Source: Botryosphaeria dothidea
Lineage: Eukaryota; Ascomycota; Dothideomycetes; Botryosphaeriales; Botryosphaeriaceae
Direction: 5' to 3'
Length of the DNA stretch: 64,000 nucleotides
NCBI GenBank assembly: GCA_011503125.2
Contig: WWBZ02000062.1
Span: 930,001 to 994,000, forward strand
The position numbers were made by a program, and so were the translations under genes. The notes beneath the pieces are model-generated. The model did no database searches, was not told where the DNA came from, and was given only the letters and a program-made list of their open reading frames with translations. This document shows, piece by piece, positions 45,046 through 56,135 of the stretch. The first letter of the stretch is position 1, and each line of letters begins with the position of its first letter.

Positions 45046-46196
45046 TTAGGAGCTCTCAGTTAAGCTGGTCTGCCTGTGACACCAGCTCCAGAATTGACGG
45101 GATAGGCTCTCTCCTCCATCTGGCTTTGGCTTCAAACCGTCCAGCAGCGCTTGGCGCGGTGTGTGCTTCCGATCCCAGGGGATGATAATCTCGCCCGCCA
45201 AACAATCATCCATGGTGACGGAAGAGGACCAGCCAGCAAACAGGGGAGGAATCACTCCAAGATCTGGAGAGAAGAGTGCGGCTTTCTGGTTTCTGTAAGT
45301 AGTCTGACAAAAGCAAACTCCACTTAATCAAGTGAGGACTTACCGAGACAGCCGCCTCAACTCCGCTAAGGTGTCTATACAAGTCAGTCCGTATGTTCCC
45401 AGGGTTCCATGAGATGCTGAGAATGCCATCCTCCTGGAGTTTCTTTGCGAACTCAACAGCGAGGAACACGTTAGAAACTTTGCTCTGACCATAGTTTGTC
45501 TTGTTGTTTTCAAAGTTACGGGGGATCCTTCTTCGTTGAATTCCATACCAGGACCAGAGGCCATTAGATCGATGGCCAGCGATGTGGCCCAGGTCACCCT
45601 GACGGAGTTCTGAGGTGATGATGCCGCAGTGCTACGGAGAACAGGTAAGAGGTATTGGGTGAAGAGGAAGGGTCCAAGACCATTTGTGGCTATCTGAAGT
45701 TCGTGACCCTGCGAGAATGTCAGATTATGAAGTGCACCACAGCGTTACAACATACAGCTTCAGTTTTGCTACCGTCTGGAGGAAACATCACACCTGCGTT
45801 GTTCACCAGGACGTCCAGCCGTTTTTCCTTCGACAAGAAATCATCAGCAGAAGCTTTGATTGCGTCAAGATTGGCAAGATCGAGTTGGAGGAAGGTGAGG
45901 CTTCCGCTTGAGGTGGGAATTTCCGCTCGAATCCGGGCTTCTGCTTCGTCAAATTTCTCTTTGCTGCGCCCGGCAATGTAGACAGTCCCATTCTTCCGAT
46001 AGAGTATTTTGCAGAGCTCATAACCGATCCCCGCATAACCGCCCGTCACAATGATGACCTGCTTTCTGTCAATGCTGGGACTCACGTGGTGCCGCGTACC
46101 ACTTACCCGACCGGACTGATCTGCAACATTTGCCTCGCCGAATTGAGGCTTCGGGATGCACATCCCTTGGTTCCACAAACTTTGAATTTTGTACAT
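45046..46196 (-). pseudogene. Short-chain dehydrogenase/reductase, frameshifted
   Basis: Four exons are readable (46196-46107, 46061-45756, 45708-45344, 45285-45046). The Rossmann motif TGGYAGIG, NNAG and a C-terminal substrate region are those of WW-oxidoreductase/retinol-dehydrogenase-like fungal SDRs, normally about 330 residues. In exon 3 the frame breaks by one base at a run of five C (coding strand; 45520-45524 here), and the catalytic Tyr-x-x-x-Lys (NYGQSK) lies just after the break in the other frame. Exon 3 is 365 nt where a multiple of three is needed. No intron of plausible size can bridge it. Either a recent loss-of-function deletion or a sequencing error in the homopolymer; the rest of the gene shows no decay. 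Confidence 0.75.
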
Positions 46197-46795
46197 TTCG
46201 AGGAAAAGGATTATCGTTTTGAGCTTTGAATGGTGAAAGCGAGTACTTGTTTTTTTTCGACCCGGGAACTCGCGCATTCAAGTAGATATACTCCCGGCCT
46301 AGAGTAGTGCTGTTGATCCTGATAACATGTCGTTCTCTGTTGGGTGTAGTTGTTGTGCCTCGCACTCCTAAAGCTCTGATTGGACTCCGAACGCGGTAGC
46401 TCCGAGCCCATTTTCAGCCACGGTCTAGAACGTATTTCCCTCTGCCTGGTCCATTTAGCGCATGACGTCGTCCCCTGCTGATGAGCGGTCTCCACGGATT
46501 CCACGGACTCCATCAACGATTTGAAGAGATTTGGTGTGCTACTTGTCTGCTCACCGGTAGTCGCTCAGGACGCATAGCCTAACGGAAGGGTCTTCAGCCA
46601 AGACATCAGTGCGCTACTAAGTATTTGATAAGAATACACAAGCACTTCGTTTTACTTTTCTTGGAAAGCTTGGTATATGGTTTTTATAGGCCCAATGTTG
46701 CCTGGAAAGTTCCTCTTAGGCGCCTCGCATGCAATGTTCCGTCTCGTCCTTGGTTAACCCTGGCAATGATCTGTGGAAGTCCATTTACTCGTCCA
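46197..46795. other. Gap between dehydrogenase and Nudix genes
   Basis: 599 bp upstream of the dehydrogenase start. The dehydrogenase frame remains open to an ATG at 46277, but family N-termini fit the ATG at 46196 better. No other gene seen. Confidence 0.5.
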
Positions 46796-47974
46796 TCACT
46801 CGGCTTTCGTGGATCCTGATAACCTAGGCCCCGGGAATTGCAGACGTCTGTGTAATCTAGACACAAGGTCCGTGTAATCCGCATCGTTCTCCACCGTCAG
46901 AATTCCATGTCTCACAAAGAAATCCAGCATGGCGAGCGCAGCGCTCGGCTTGAACTCTCCCCTCGCCAGGGCGGCCTGAACCTCCGCTGTCGAAAGAAGC
47001 GCGAGATCATCCATCTCAGCATCATCCGGTCTGGGAGCCAACTCGCGCTCCCCATCCAGCTCCAGCTCATACACATACTGCGATTCGGGCTGCAGCAAGC
47101 CTGCTTCGCCACCAGCCCTTTCGTCCCGGATCTGGAAGAACGAGACACTCCCCACCGGCCGCGCCTCGCTCTTCACCACGCCCGCCGCCAACGACGCTTC
47201 CACCTCGGCCATCCGCGTCAGCGCATCGAGCGGCCTCTCCTCGCCGCCAATACTCCCCGCGACGGTGGTGTCCAGCATGCCGCTGTACGCCGCCCGCGAT
47301 CGCTTCCGCCTCGACACCCAAAACCGGAAACCCTCGCCGTCCCGCACGTAGCACGTCATGCTCACGCTGCACACCAGGATGCCGAACAGCGGGCACGCCG
47401 CGCGCTCGATCCGGAACAGCAGCTCCCCGCCCTTGCCGTAGACGGGATACAGCTCGTCGCGCCAGAACTTGAGGTCTTCAAAGTGGCGGGTGGCGCGCAT
47501 GGCGGAGGTGGTCTGGGCGACGATTTGGGTGCGCTCGGGCGGGGTGACGCCGGCGAGCAGGATGAGGGTGCGGCTCTCGGGCGAGACGTCCCATGTCGGC
47601 AGGCCCTGCAGCGTCTCGGCGATGTGCGGGCGCACGAAGCCGAGGGTCGCGTGGTGGTCGGCGACGTGCAGCGTGTAGAGGCCGGCGAGGGTCTCGGAGT
47701 AGAGGTCGGTGTCCAGGTCGGGGTGGGGGAAGCTGTGGGAGGGTTAGTGTTGGTCACATCTCGTCACATATTGTTGAGTGCGCGTCGCTCGAGGGTTGGT
47801 TGAGCGAAGAAAAAGGATTGGATGCAGCAGGTGCGAAAGGGGCGGATTAGGAAGGCAGAAGCGTACTTACTTATCGCAGTCGTTGATCAGATCGAGATTG
47901 GTCCTGCCGAAGGCCTGCGGGCGCGGCCACTCGTCGTCGGGTAGCGGAGCCGTGGGAGGCGCTTCCTTTTCCAT
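46796..47974 (-). CDS. DUF4743/Nudix-domain protein with degenerate Nudix box
   Basis: Two exons (47974-47871, 47732-46796) encode 346 residues. Architecture follows the Tnr3 C-terminal/Nudix-24-like group: an N-terminal DUF4743 region (FGFV-type TLGFVRPHIAETL, FWRDELYPVYG) then a Nudix fold with RFWVSRRKRS, the LDTTVAGSI strand and C-terminal LLSTAEVQAAL and FKPSAALAMLDFFVRHGI. These usually hydrolyse oxidised thiamine diphosphate or similar. The Nudix box should read REUxEE; here it reads RMAEVE, with two metal-binding Glu replaced by Met and Val. Activity is therefore doubtful. The last 20 residues form a short basic tail. Confidence 0.8.
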
Positions 47975-49423
47975 CTTGGTGCAATATCACGCTGCATACA
48001 AACGACGGGTTGAGGGTGAGGCGTACGGGCTTGGGAGAATGACAGCGTGTCCGCTTATTTCGCAGCGAGCTGCCTTTTGTAACAGCTGGCCCAGGATCCT
48101 TCCTTGTTGCGGGGTGCCATTCATTCACGAGTTGGCCCGAGCATTCCTGCCTCATGACCGGTGAGCGACTGTGCTCCAGCCTTATCAGCCTCAGCCGCCA
48201 ACAGTCCAGAGAGATGTGTGAAGCAGGACGACGTTGTTTCGGCGCAAAGCAGATGCCCAAACTTGCACCCAACAAACAACAGCGCCGTCGCCGCCGATTC
48301 CGGCATTAGGGGCCGCCGACCAAACGCGGCCACGCAGCCACGCAGGCCCCACCGCGCCCCGCTTCGGGGCCGATGCCTCTCTGCTGGGCGTTGGATATGT
48401 CTTATGACGCCCGACGTGCTGCAAATCTCCCACGCCGCTCGCTACTTTTGCTTCAAAGCAGACTGTGGAGATGCTGTCACCAGCTGCTTCCTCACCAAGG
48501 TGTGGGGTCATTCTTTGCCGCCTGACACCTTTGACGCATGACGATACATCTTGCCCACACGAAAAGGTGGCCCACGCGCTAGCTCACGCCTGAAGCCCAG
48601 ATCTGAATCTCGGTGCATGGACCCAGCTGCTACTCCGGCCCGTACCTTGGAAAATTTTAGTGGGTTCCCGCGGAGTTTTTACTATTCACCTTCAATTCTC
48701 TCATTTCTGCCAATGGATGAAGACTCTAGGCTGATAGGTTCCACATGTAGGATGCTTGTAGGGGTCAGCCGTCCGGATGTCGGATATCGCTAAGCCCCAC
48801 CACCTGAACTCTCAATATGGTCAATGAACGCGCTTGAATCTAGGGCAGACGGAAGATCCACGGAAAATAGTAAAGTGTAAGATAAGTGGACCAATTGTCG
48901 GCGACGTCGAAGATGGCACCATTGCTAGACTCGACGAATAGGCACCCAGCCGTCATTCACGCCGTTGTGCTGTGAAGAGATGCCACTTCCAATATTGCCC
49001 GGCAAAGGCGCTTCAATTTCAATCTGCAACTGACACGACTGCCAGATGCACAGGCACGGGAACTAGATCAAAGTTAATTCTGGTGATGGCAGTTGGCTGT
49101 CAGACCGCAGGTCCAATCGGGGCTCATCACTTTATTAGCTCCTTAAGGGTAAAGATGGGGGAAAAGGAATATGAACCCGGTCTCTTGGGTTTATTGCACC
49201 CAATCCGAGCCATCGCTTAGCCAAAACTAAGACGACGTCTTCTATTAGAGTTTGGTCAGGGCTCAGTGGCGCCCTTACGATGCTGGCCCCCACACGGATG
49301 TCAGCCAGCCAGCCATGTGGCAGGGCTGAGGTTACACAAGACTCCCAACAAATCCCCCACATTTCAAGTCCGTTAAATCTACTTCCTCTCCAGTCTGCGA
49401 ACGTGCCACCGGCACCTTTGGTC
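47975..49423. other. Gene-free stretch
   Basis: 1.45 kb between the divergent Nudix and F-box-type paralogue 2 genes. Only short unsupported frames. No repeat recognised. Confidence 0.5.
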
Positions 49424-50636
49424 ATGGCACTCACATCTTGCAACCGCGGGCCCATGTGCTGCGCAATTTGTGGCAGTGCTTTTTCACAGCAAGTCAGCCT
49501 CGGCCTCTGCCACCTCACGTGTTACCCATCATGGCTAAACAGTAACAAACCAGGATTCTACAATTCTCCTTCACGACGACGCGCGTGAGCTGGAGCACGT
49601 CCAAGAACATTACGCTACCAAGTGGGGCCCTTGCAGATTCACAACAAATCGCGGAATCAACGAAGCTCCAGCCACCTACGAGTCCGGACCAAATTTCATC
49701 ACACAAAACGGTCGGAGAGTAACAACATGTTGCTCTGCAGAATTTGCAGTCGAAGTCGACCAGTATCGCATCCCAGTGCATAACTATTGTCTTGACCTGG
49801 CTAAATATGCCTTTCGTTTACGTCACAGCCGGCTTTACTCGATGCGCCAGCTCTGGAAGGTCCTCCGGATGAGGTGTCTTGCCTCATCAGCAAATGGTCA
49901 GCAGGACCCATTAAGAAGAATAGACGCACCGGACAATTACCATCTGCCCTCATCATCAGCAGGTGCCCAATCGAAAGACATGGATGAGCAATGGGTGAGT
50001 AGAAGAATTGCTCTTCAGAAGGAAGATCTCGTGCTGACAGAAAGAACACAGTACGCTGCAGGTGCTTGGAATATCCCAAACCTCACAGCCGGCCTTGTTG
50101 CACAACTACAACCCGTTCGTTCACATGCCGCACAATCGCAATCCGCTTTCCGGGCTCGATTCGAACAACTCCCACAAGAGATGCAGGACCATATCCTGTC
50201 CTCCGTTTTTTCCGAACCCGAATTCTCGTCACAGTGCACAAAGCTGGTTCCGCAGTCTGTTTGGATGGATATGCTACTCAACGACCGTATAATACCCTTC
50301 CTTTGGGACCTGGACCGTGAGGCTCTCGAGCGGAAGATAGCAGAAGGTCAGAAAATGGGTGTTGAATGGGACTTTGAGCTTCTCGTCCGCCAACTCTGTC
50401 AGACTGCCTTCAACGAAAGTAGTTCATGTCTCGCAGGCATGCCAGCTGGACTCCGTAACCGGAGACGGATCTGGAAGCTCTTGGGGGAGATGTATGTGGG
50501 TGATTACCTGCCCGAGGCTCCTTCGCCCGCCTCGTCGCCCATGGGCCAACCCGCAGCAATTCCACGCTATTGGAACGAAGAGGGCGACCTCCAACATCCT
50601 CTGGTCTGGATGCGACGAGAAAAAGCGAAGAACTGA
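49424..50636 (+). CDS. F-box-type protein with N-terminal cysteine motif (paralogue 2)
   Basis: Three exons (49424-49492, 49554-49994, 50052-50636) encode 364 residues; a second in-frame ATG at 49454 would drop 10. Like paralogue 1 it starts with a Cys cluster (MCCAICGSAF), has VHNYCLDLAKYAFRLR matching the HNSCMAIAERARRHR segment, the W-then-IPxLT...LQPV stretch and FLWDLD. The F-box itself (FEQLPQEMQDHILSSV) is shorter and lacks the usual second half, so Skp1 binding is uncertain. Intron 1 has a clear GCTAAAC branch site; intron 2 (57 nt, donor GTGAGT) is a stop-free multiple of three, at almost the same place as in paralogue 1. Codons are less GC-biased than in paralogue 1. Confidence 0.68.
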
Positions 50637-51002
50637 ATCGTTTCACTGATCAATCTGGAAAGGGGTGATTACTCGAAGGCAAGATTTCTACGCCTAGGAA
50701 GTCGACAGCGATTTCACGATGCTCCATTCGCAAACAATCCAACGCTTCCACTCCTCATATGCAAACCGCAATACGAACAGCTTAGCTCTCCTTTTCCTTT
50801 ACTACCGTCAAGCGGAACAGATCCAAAACACCCCTGCCCCCGCCAATCCAACGGCGCGCAACATTAAGCTTTTTTCCATGATTCCGACGCGCCCGCCCGC
50901 GCCTCATCACCCCTCCCCTCACCACCACCTACCATCTCAACAAAACCGAACCCATCAAAACGCAACACCGCGAGCAAGAGCAGCGCAGGAGAGAGAGAAA
51001 AA
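50637..51002. other. Short gene-free gap
   Basis: 366 bp, C- and A-rich just before the next start, as in fungal 5' leaders. No gene seen. Confidence 0.5.
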
Positions 51003-51722
51003 ATGAAGGTCCTCCTCACCGGCGCCACCGGCTTCGTCGGCGCGCACACGCTGCACGCCCTGCTCGCCGACCCGCGCATCGCCACCGTCCTCACGCTCAC
51101 CCGCGCCCCGCTCTCCAAGTCGCCCTACATCACCTCGCGCCACCTCGAGTCCGCCAAGCTCGTCGAGATCGTCCACGATGACCTGGGATCCTACCCGCCC
51201 GCCCTGCTGGAGCGGCTGCGAGGGGTGCGCGGCTGCGTCTGGTGCGTCGGCGGTCGCCACACGCAGCGCAGCCGCTGGCCGACGGACGACGAGTACGTGC
51301 GCGTGAGCGTCGAGTACTCGCGCGCGTGCGCGGAGGCGTTGGCGGGCGTGGCGAGCGCGCCGCTCCGGTTTGTGTTCTGTAGCGGGCATGCGACGGAGCT
51401 GGATCAGGGGAAGAGCTTGTGGGTGATGGAGCGCACGCGGAAGGTCAAGGGGATGGCGGAGAGCGCGCTGTTCGAGGTGGCGGGGAAGATTGCGGGGAGG
51501 GTCGAGGCGTATAGTGTTAGGCCGTGTGGGATCTACCAGAAGAATCCGACGTTGAAGGATAGGTTCCTGACGGCGGTCGTGCTGCCGAGTTGTCGGGTGG
51601 AGGAGCTGGCGGTGGTGATGGTGGAGGTGGCGGTGGAGGGGAACAGGGAGAGGATTGTGCCGCATGAGAAGATTAAGGAGTGGGGAGGGAGGTTGCTGAA
51701 GGAGGGGAAAGGGGGTGAGTGA
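51003..51722 (+). CDS. NAD(P)-binding Rossmann protein, TIP30/HTATIP2-like
   Basis: One exon, 239 residues. It begins at once with a beta-alpha-beta nucleotide fold (MKVLLTGATGFVGAHTL), and has CVWCVGG, VSVEYSRACAEALAG, FVFCSGHATELDQGKSLWVM (in place of a YxxxK site) and VRPCGIYQK, the pattern of short atypical SDRs of the NAD(P)H-binding/TIP30 type. No signal peptide. The physiological substrate is unknown. High third-position GC. Confidence 0.75.
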   Translation: MKVLLTGATGFVGAHTLHALLADPRIATVLTLTRAPLSKSPYITSRHLESAKLVEIVHDDLGSYPPALLERLRGVRGCVWCVGGRHTQRSRWPTDDEYVRVSVEYSRACAEALAGVASAPLRFVFCSGHATELDQGKSLWVMERTRKVKGMAESALFEVAGKIAGRVEAYSVRPCGIYQKNPTLKDRFLTAVVLPSCRVEELAVVMVEVAVEGNRERIVPHEKIKEWGGRLLKEGKGGE

Positions 51723-52213
51723 GGTGGTGTGTGTGGATGACCGACTGTCTCTTTTGCGGGCTGGCTTGCAGGATGATTCGGTTTGTGGGAAGCTGAGGCT
51801 GGGACATCTCCGTTCTTGTTTGCACTTTGAAGGATGGATCCTTGGATGATGGATGATGGATGATGGATGATGAATAATGTACCACTTTTCAGATTGTTTA
51901 TGTAGCTCAAAAAGGCTCCTGTAATGATATCGAAATTCTCCGTAAGTTCCACCGGTTGAGCTTGTATTGGGGCGTTCGTTGCACTGCTCATGTATTCATA
52001 TCATAGCAACATAATTAAAGACAAACGTCCTGACCTAAGGCAGTTTACAAATATGAGGGATTACAGATGTTAAAAAAAACTTTTACATAGTACACAAGTC
52101 AAATGATACTAGCAGAGACCGTACCCAGCTACGAATCAATAGAATACAACAGGGCAAATACAATCAAATCGTTACAGGCCATGGCTTTTGTCATCGATCC
52201 GGAACGTCACCAT
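51723..52213. other. Convergent gap with short tandem repeat
   Basis: 491 bp between convergent genes. Contains four GGATGAT units at 51844-51871; otherwise AT-rich 3' flank. Confidence 0.55.
51844..51871. repeat. Four tandem 7-bp units
   Basis: GGATGAT repeated four times without error, preceded by related GGATGGATC. Intergenic minisatellite-like array, likely length-variable. Confidence 0.8.
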
Positions 52214-53134
52214 TTATCGGACCCTGTCAATGTGAAGCTGTCCATACTTATCCTCCCACGGCCTTTCCGAAGCACGACATAATACTCCACCATCGTGCCT
52301 GAGCTTGATGTCGAAGCCGCCCTGCTTGCGCCAGATCTTCTCCATCTCCTCCCTAAATTGAGACTTAGGTTTGCCATCCTTGATCCTGAGCTTCTCAAAG
52401 AAGAAGTAGGCAGCGTAGAACGCAGGGCTAGTATTACCGGTCGTCGGGCCCTTCTTACCGCGGAAGGCAGACAACTGAGCAGCCGTGACCTTAGCGTCGC
52501 CGTGAAACATGGCGGAGAGGTCGCGGGCGAACTGGGCCTGGGAGATGCCGGGCTTCTTCATGTGGGCGTTGATCTTCTTGCGGATCTCATCGCACGTCTC
52601 GTACACCTGCACGGCATCTTTCTCCTCGCCGGGCAGCTGGACGTCTGCCACGTCTGTAGCGGTGGGGCCGCCTTTCGAAGCGCCCTTGGCCGACGCGCCC
52701 TTGGGGGAGCCAGAGTCAGCGGACTTGGCCTCGGTCTTCTGCTTCTTTGCGGCAGACTGGGCCGTCGGGAGCTTCACGCCGTTCATCTCGCGGTACTTGA
52801 AGTAGGCCCAGGCGTTCATATAGCAGTTGGACCCCATGCCCTTGGTGGCGCCGCTCTGCTTGAGGAAGGTGTTGTACGAGTTGTTGGAGACGCCAATCTT
52901 GTCGCAAAACTCGCCGACCTTCATGCCGCCGTTGTCGATGAGCCGGTGGATCATGCGGCGCACCTGGTCGCAGTTCTTATCGACGGGAAGACCCGAGCAG
53001 GCCTGCCCCCACCCGGAGTCATCGAACTCCTCTTGCGGCTCCTCGGTGGTGCGGCTGCGCTTCTTGCCGGCGTTGGCGCCTTTGCTGGCGGGCTCATTGC
53101 TAAGCTCCTTTGAGTCTTTCCTCTGGCGTGGCAT
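52214..53134 (-). CDS. DUF7726-repeat protein
   Basis: One exon, 306 residues, from ATG 53134. Two copies of a helix-rich domain found in fungal proteins as DUF7726: copy 1 about residues 55-125 (CDQVRRMIHRLIDNGGMKVG ... NAWAYFKYREMNG) and copy 2 about residues 186-275 (CDEIRKKINAHMKKPGISQA ... AYFFFEKLRIKDG). Each looks like a helix-turn-helix-type fold, so a nucleic-acid role is possible but unproved. The N-terminus and the linker are Lys/Ser/Ala-rich with nuclear-localisation-like KKRSR and KKQK. The frame stays open upstream to 53281, including an ATG at 53212; the chosen start has the better family fit. Confidence 0.75.
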   Translation of the reverse strand: MPRQRKDSKELSNEPASKGANAGKKRSRTTEEPQEEFDDSGWGQACSGLPVDKNCDQVRRMIHRLIDNGGMKVGEFCDKIGVSNNSYNTFLKQSGATKGMGSNCYMNAWAYFKYREMNGVKLPTAQSAAKKQKTEAKSADSGSPKGASAKGASKGGPTATDVADVQLPGEEKDAVQVYETCDEIRKKINAHMKKPGISQAQFARDLSAMFHGDAKVTAAQLSAFRGKKGPTTGNTSPAFYAAYFFFEKLRIKDGKPKSQFREEMEKIWRKQGGFDIKLRHDGGVLCRASERPWEDKYGQLHIDRVR

Positions 53135-54111
53135 TGCGGGAACATTGGCTTTATCGCCTAATTCAGCCAAAGCTGGTCTGGTATGTTGCACCACGTTAGC
53201 GAGTGGGTACATTGCGCCACAAGAACAGGTGTATTTACGGATGCTGCGGATGCCAACTGGGCACTCATTTTGGTTGTTCAATAAGAAAGCGATACTAAGC
53301 TACTTCGATGAATGTTGAAGATGTTGAGAGTGAGGAGCGCGCAACTCAGGAGTCGAGCTGATAAAGGGCGCTGTGAAACGTGGAACTGGAAGCTTCGGTG
53401 ACGTAGGCGCGTCGAGCTGTTTTTGGTGTGCCTCGCGATCCCTGCGCGATCGCACGTGAGGAACCAGGGCCCCAAGATCTTTCCACCTTCTACGAGTCAG
53501 TTCAAGATACGAGAGGGAGGCTCGAGGAAAGTGAATCTGGAGTCAGTCGTCCGGAAATTCTCGAGACGCCTCTTGTCATGCATATGCATATACGAGGGGT
53601 GTTGAGCCCGACGGTCAGCGATGGAAGCAAAATACGAAGTACAAATAGAGAAGCCAAAATACCACATCGGGGTTACCATGGGAAGTTGAAGCAATTATCT
53701 AGATGTAATTGCCGCATGTATCTAGTAAGAAAGCCATTGGGATGAATATTTCGACCCTCCATGTGGCAACCCTCTATATGTGCGTAAATTTGCTCCAGCA
53801 CCTGTTCTTCTCAACAACTTGAGGGCCGGTCCCCCTGCTCCAATGACACAAGGTAAATGAGACAGAGCCAATGCCGGGCGCTTCTTCAGTAATGTTGAAG
53901 TCACACTCAATTCCGCTTCTTATAAACACAAAGGAGGAAGACATTTGATAGACTTGGGCAATCCGGACAAGCCCTCCATTTCTCCTGCCTTTTCCTGCTT
54001 TGGAGAGTAGTGAAAAGGCATTTCCTTCCCTCAAATGCGTCGAATAGTGTACACTTCTTTTCCCATACCAGTATATTTTACACCCAGCGCCCAGCCCATG
54101 CAAACCTTCCC
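53135..54111. other. Gene-free stretch
   Basis: 0.98 kb between two minus-strand genes. Short frames only; nothing recognised. Confidence 0.5.
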
Positions 54112-55238
54112 TCATGCCTTGACACCCATAGTCTGTGGTCTTCTTGCAGGAGCCTTACCTGCCTGGACCAGTAACGGCTCTGGTACCTCAAAGATGGGGT
54201 TCGCCAATGCCTCCTCAACGACGTTGTTCCCATCCACCAACGTCCCATCCTCCCTCTTCTGCTGGTCAATCTCAAGCCTCTCTCGCCGCCTCTGTTCCAG
54301 GAATTTCTTGCGCTCGGGAGTCATGGCCCACTCCTTGGGGAACTGGTGGAAGACCTTGGGCTTGTGGTGGCGGAAATCGAAGGGCACGTCGGCGAAGGTG
54401 TCCTTGAGATTCCTGGCCTCGTCGAGCAGGTCCTTGATGACGTCGCCCAGGTAGCGCTTGTTCTGGGCCTGGGTCTCAAAGTGCTCGGCGCTCATCTTGA
54501 TGATCTGGGTATCAGGGTTGTAGCGCGGGCCGGCAAGCTTGATGAGCTTGTTGCGCTGAACCTCAGTGAGGTCAGGGAGATCGGGGACGCTGAATTCGAC
54601 TACAACCTTGCGCTCCGACGGGTGGTGCTCGCCCATGTAGGTGGTGTATCGGAAGCGGAGCGGAGTTTCGCTGGTAGGAGGCTGGAAGGGCTTCGCATAC
54701 TCTAAGCAGTGGGTTAGCAAAAGAACAGTGATGAGCATTGGCACAATGGCAGCGTACTTGCTAACAGCGGCATCTCCCACGCGGCGATGCGCATGTACTC
54801 GCGGATCTCGCGCTGCTGCTCCAGCTCGGCGTGACCAGTCGAGGTGATATCGTCGCCATGCCACTCCTCATCCTCGCCCATATCGGCCTCACCCTCCATC
54901 CAGAAGCCCTCGCGAGCCGGGCGTTCTCTCCGCTCGATGTAGCCGGACAGCTCGGAGGGATCGACGCCTTGGAGGATCTGGTTCAGAGCCTGGCCGCGGG
55001 TGGGCAGGTCGTCGCCCAGCGTACGCTTAAAGTCCTCGAACTCATGGTCGACCTGCTTTTCCTGCTTGGCCTCGCCATCGTCCTTGTCAGCCTTCGCGCG
55101 CGGCGCGGGTGTGGTGGAGAAGCATCGCTGGGGCTGCCACTGGGCTGGGAGGTCGCGGGTGCATCGCTGCGATGGGCGCAGCGGGCTCGGACGGGCGACG
55201 CGGGCATAGAATGCCAGGCGCTTGGCAGCGGAGGCCAT
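54112..55238 (-). CDS. RSM24: Mitochondrial small-subunit ribosomal protein mS35 (Rsm24-type)
   Basis: Two exons (55238-54758, 54701-54112) encode 356 residues. The N-terminal 45 residues are Arg/Ala/Ser-rich with a CFSTTPAPRA cleavage-like site, a mitochondrial presequence. The body carries the mS35 region: RFRYTTYMGEHHPSERKVVVEF, LTEVQRNKLIKLAGPRYNPD, IKMSAEHFETQAQNKRYLGD. It is part of the 37S mitoribosomal subunit. A further in-frame ATG at 55364 exists but would overlap the neighbouring promoter. It is divergent from the Alg13 gene with 177 bp between starts. Donor GTACGC, acceptor GCTTAG. Confidence 0.87.
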
Positions 55239-55415
55239 TGTCGGTGGAACAATGGCAGCTGGTCGGGCGCGGGTGGTGGTGTCGCTCTCGGCTGTGCTCA
55301 GTGCTGCATCTTCTCCAGAATCTTTGCGGACCACCGAGCCTGCCCGTCTTGGCATCGCCGCCATCTATGCTCCACAAGCTCCACCTCCGCCGCCGCCGCT
55401 CAATCCCGCTCAGAA
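55239..55415. promoter_or_regulatory. Bidirectional promoter of mS35 and Alg13 genes
   Basis: 177 bp between divergent starts of two housekeeping genes, C/T-rich near the Alg13 start. No TATA box seen, in line with housekeeping expression. Confidence 0.5.
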
Positions 55416-56135
55416 ATGTCGACAGAAACCCAGCAACGCAAGAAGGTGTGCTTTGTCACCATTGGCGCTACCGCGACCTTCGACGACCTTGTGCGCGCCT
55501 GCACGCTGCCCGATTTCCTGCGTGCGCTCCACCAAGAAGGCTATACCGACCTGTTGGTTCAATACGGCAAGAACAGGGCATTATGGAAGGAGGTTGTGGA
55601 AGACAAAGAAGCTCTCAACCAGTATGGCGTTGAGGTTTCTGGCTTCAGCTTCCGCGATAACGGCATTGCCGCCCAGATGCAGCTTGCCAAAGGTGACCCA
55701 AAGGATGGGTCCATGGAGGGTGTCATAGTCAGCCATGCTGGTACACGACCTCGCAAACCCCTACCGCAACTTCCACTGACACGTCCTCTTCCCATTCCCT
55801 AGGCTCCGGCAGTATACTCGACGCACTACGCCTCAACGTTCCTTTAATCGTCGTCCCGAACCCAACTCTACTAGACAATCACCAGTTGGAACTCGCTGAG
55901 ATCCTCGAACAACAGGGCTATGTCATACACGGGAAGCTTGAGTATGTCCATCAGGAGCACAGAATTCCTAAAGCCCATCGCTGACAGGAAAATTAGCAAC
56001 CTCGCCACATGTATACCCCAGGCCGAAGAGCTTCGTCAGCGGCAGAGGAACTGGCCACCCATCAACAGCGGTGCTCACAGAAAAGCGGCCGGCCTCCAAG
56101 GTGTAATGGACGAGGAAATGGGCTTTCTGGACTAG
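55416..56135 (+). CDS. ALG13: UDP-N-acetylglucosamine transferase subunit Alg13
   Basis: Three exons (55416-55740, 55803-55941, 55997-56135) encode 200 residues. Alg13 is the catalytic half of the Alg13/Alg14 enzyme that adds the second GlcNAc to dolichol-PP-GlcNAc on the cytosolic ER face, at the start of N-glycosylation. Seen: VCFVTIGATATFDDLVRA, QYGKN, IVSHAGSGSILDAL (the GT-B nucleotide-sugar loop), PLIVVPNPTLLDNHQLELAE and GYVIHGKL. The His-Ala-Gly-Ser-Gly loop is interrupted by intron 1 (donor GTACAC, weak). Length matches yeast Alg13. Confidence 0.92.

Noticed and set aside
45525..45600. Tiny intron to rescue the dehydrogenase frame
   Set aside because: The only GT...AG pair near the break spans about 20 nt, too short to splice, and would delete conserved residues.
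55239..55364. N-terminal extension of mS35 from an upstream in-frame ATG
   Set aside because: Would run into the short divergent promoter and displace a good mitochondrial presequence from the N-terminus.
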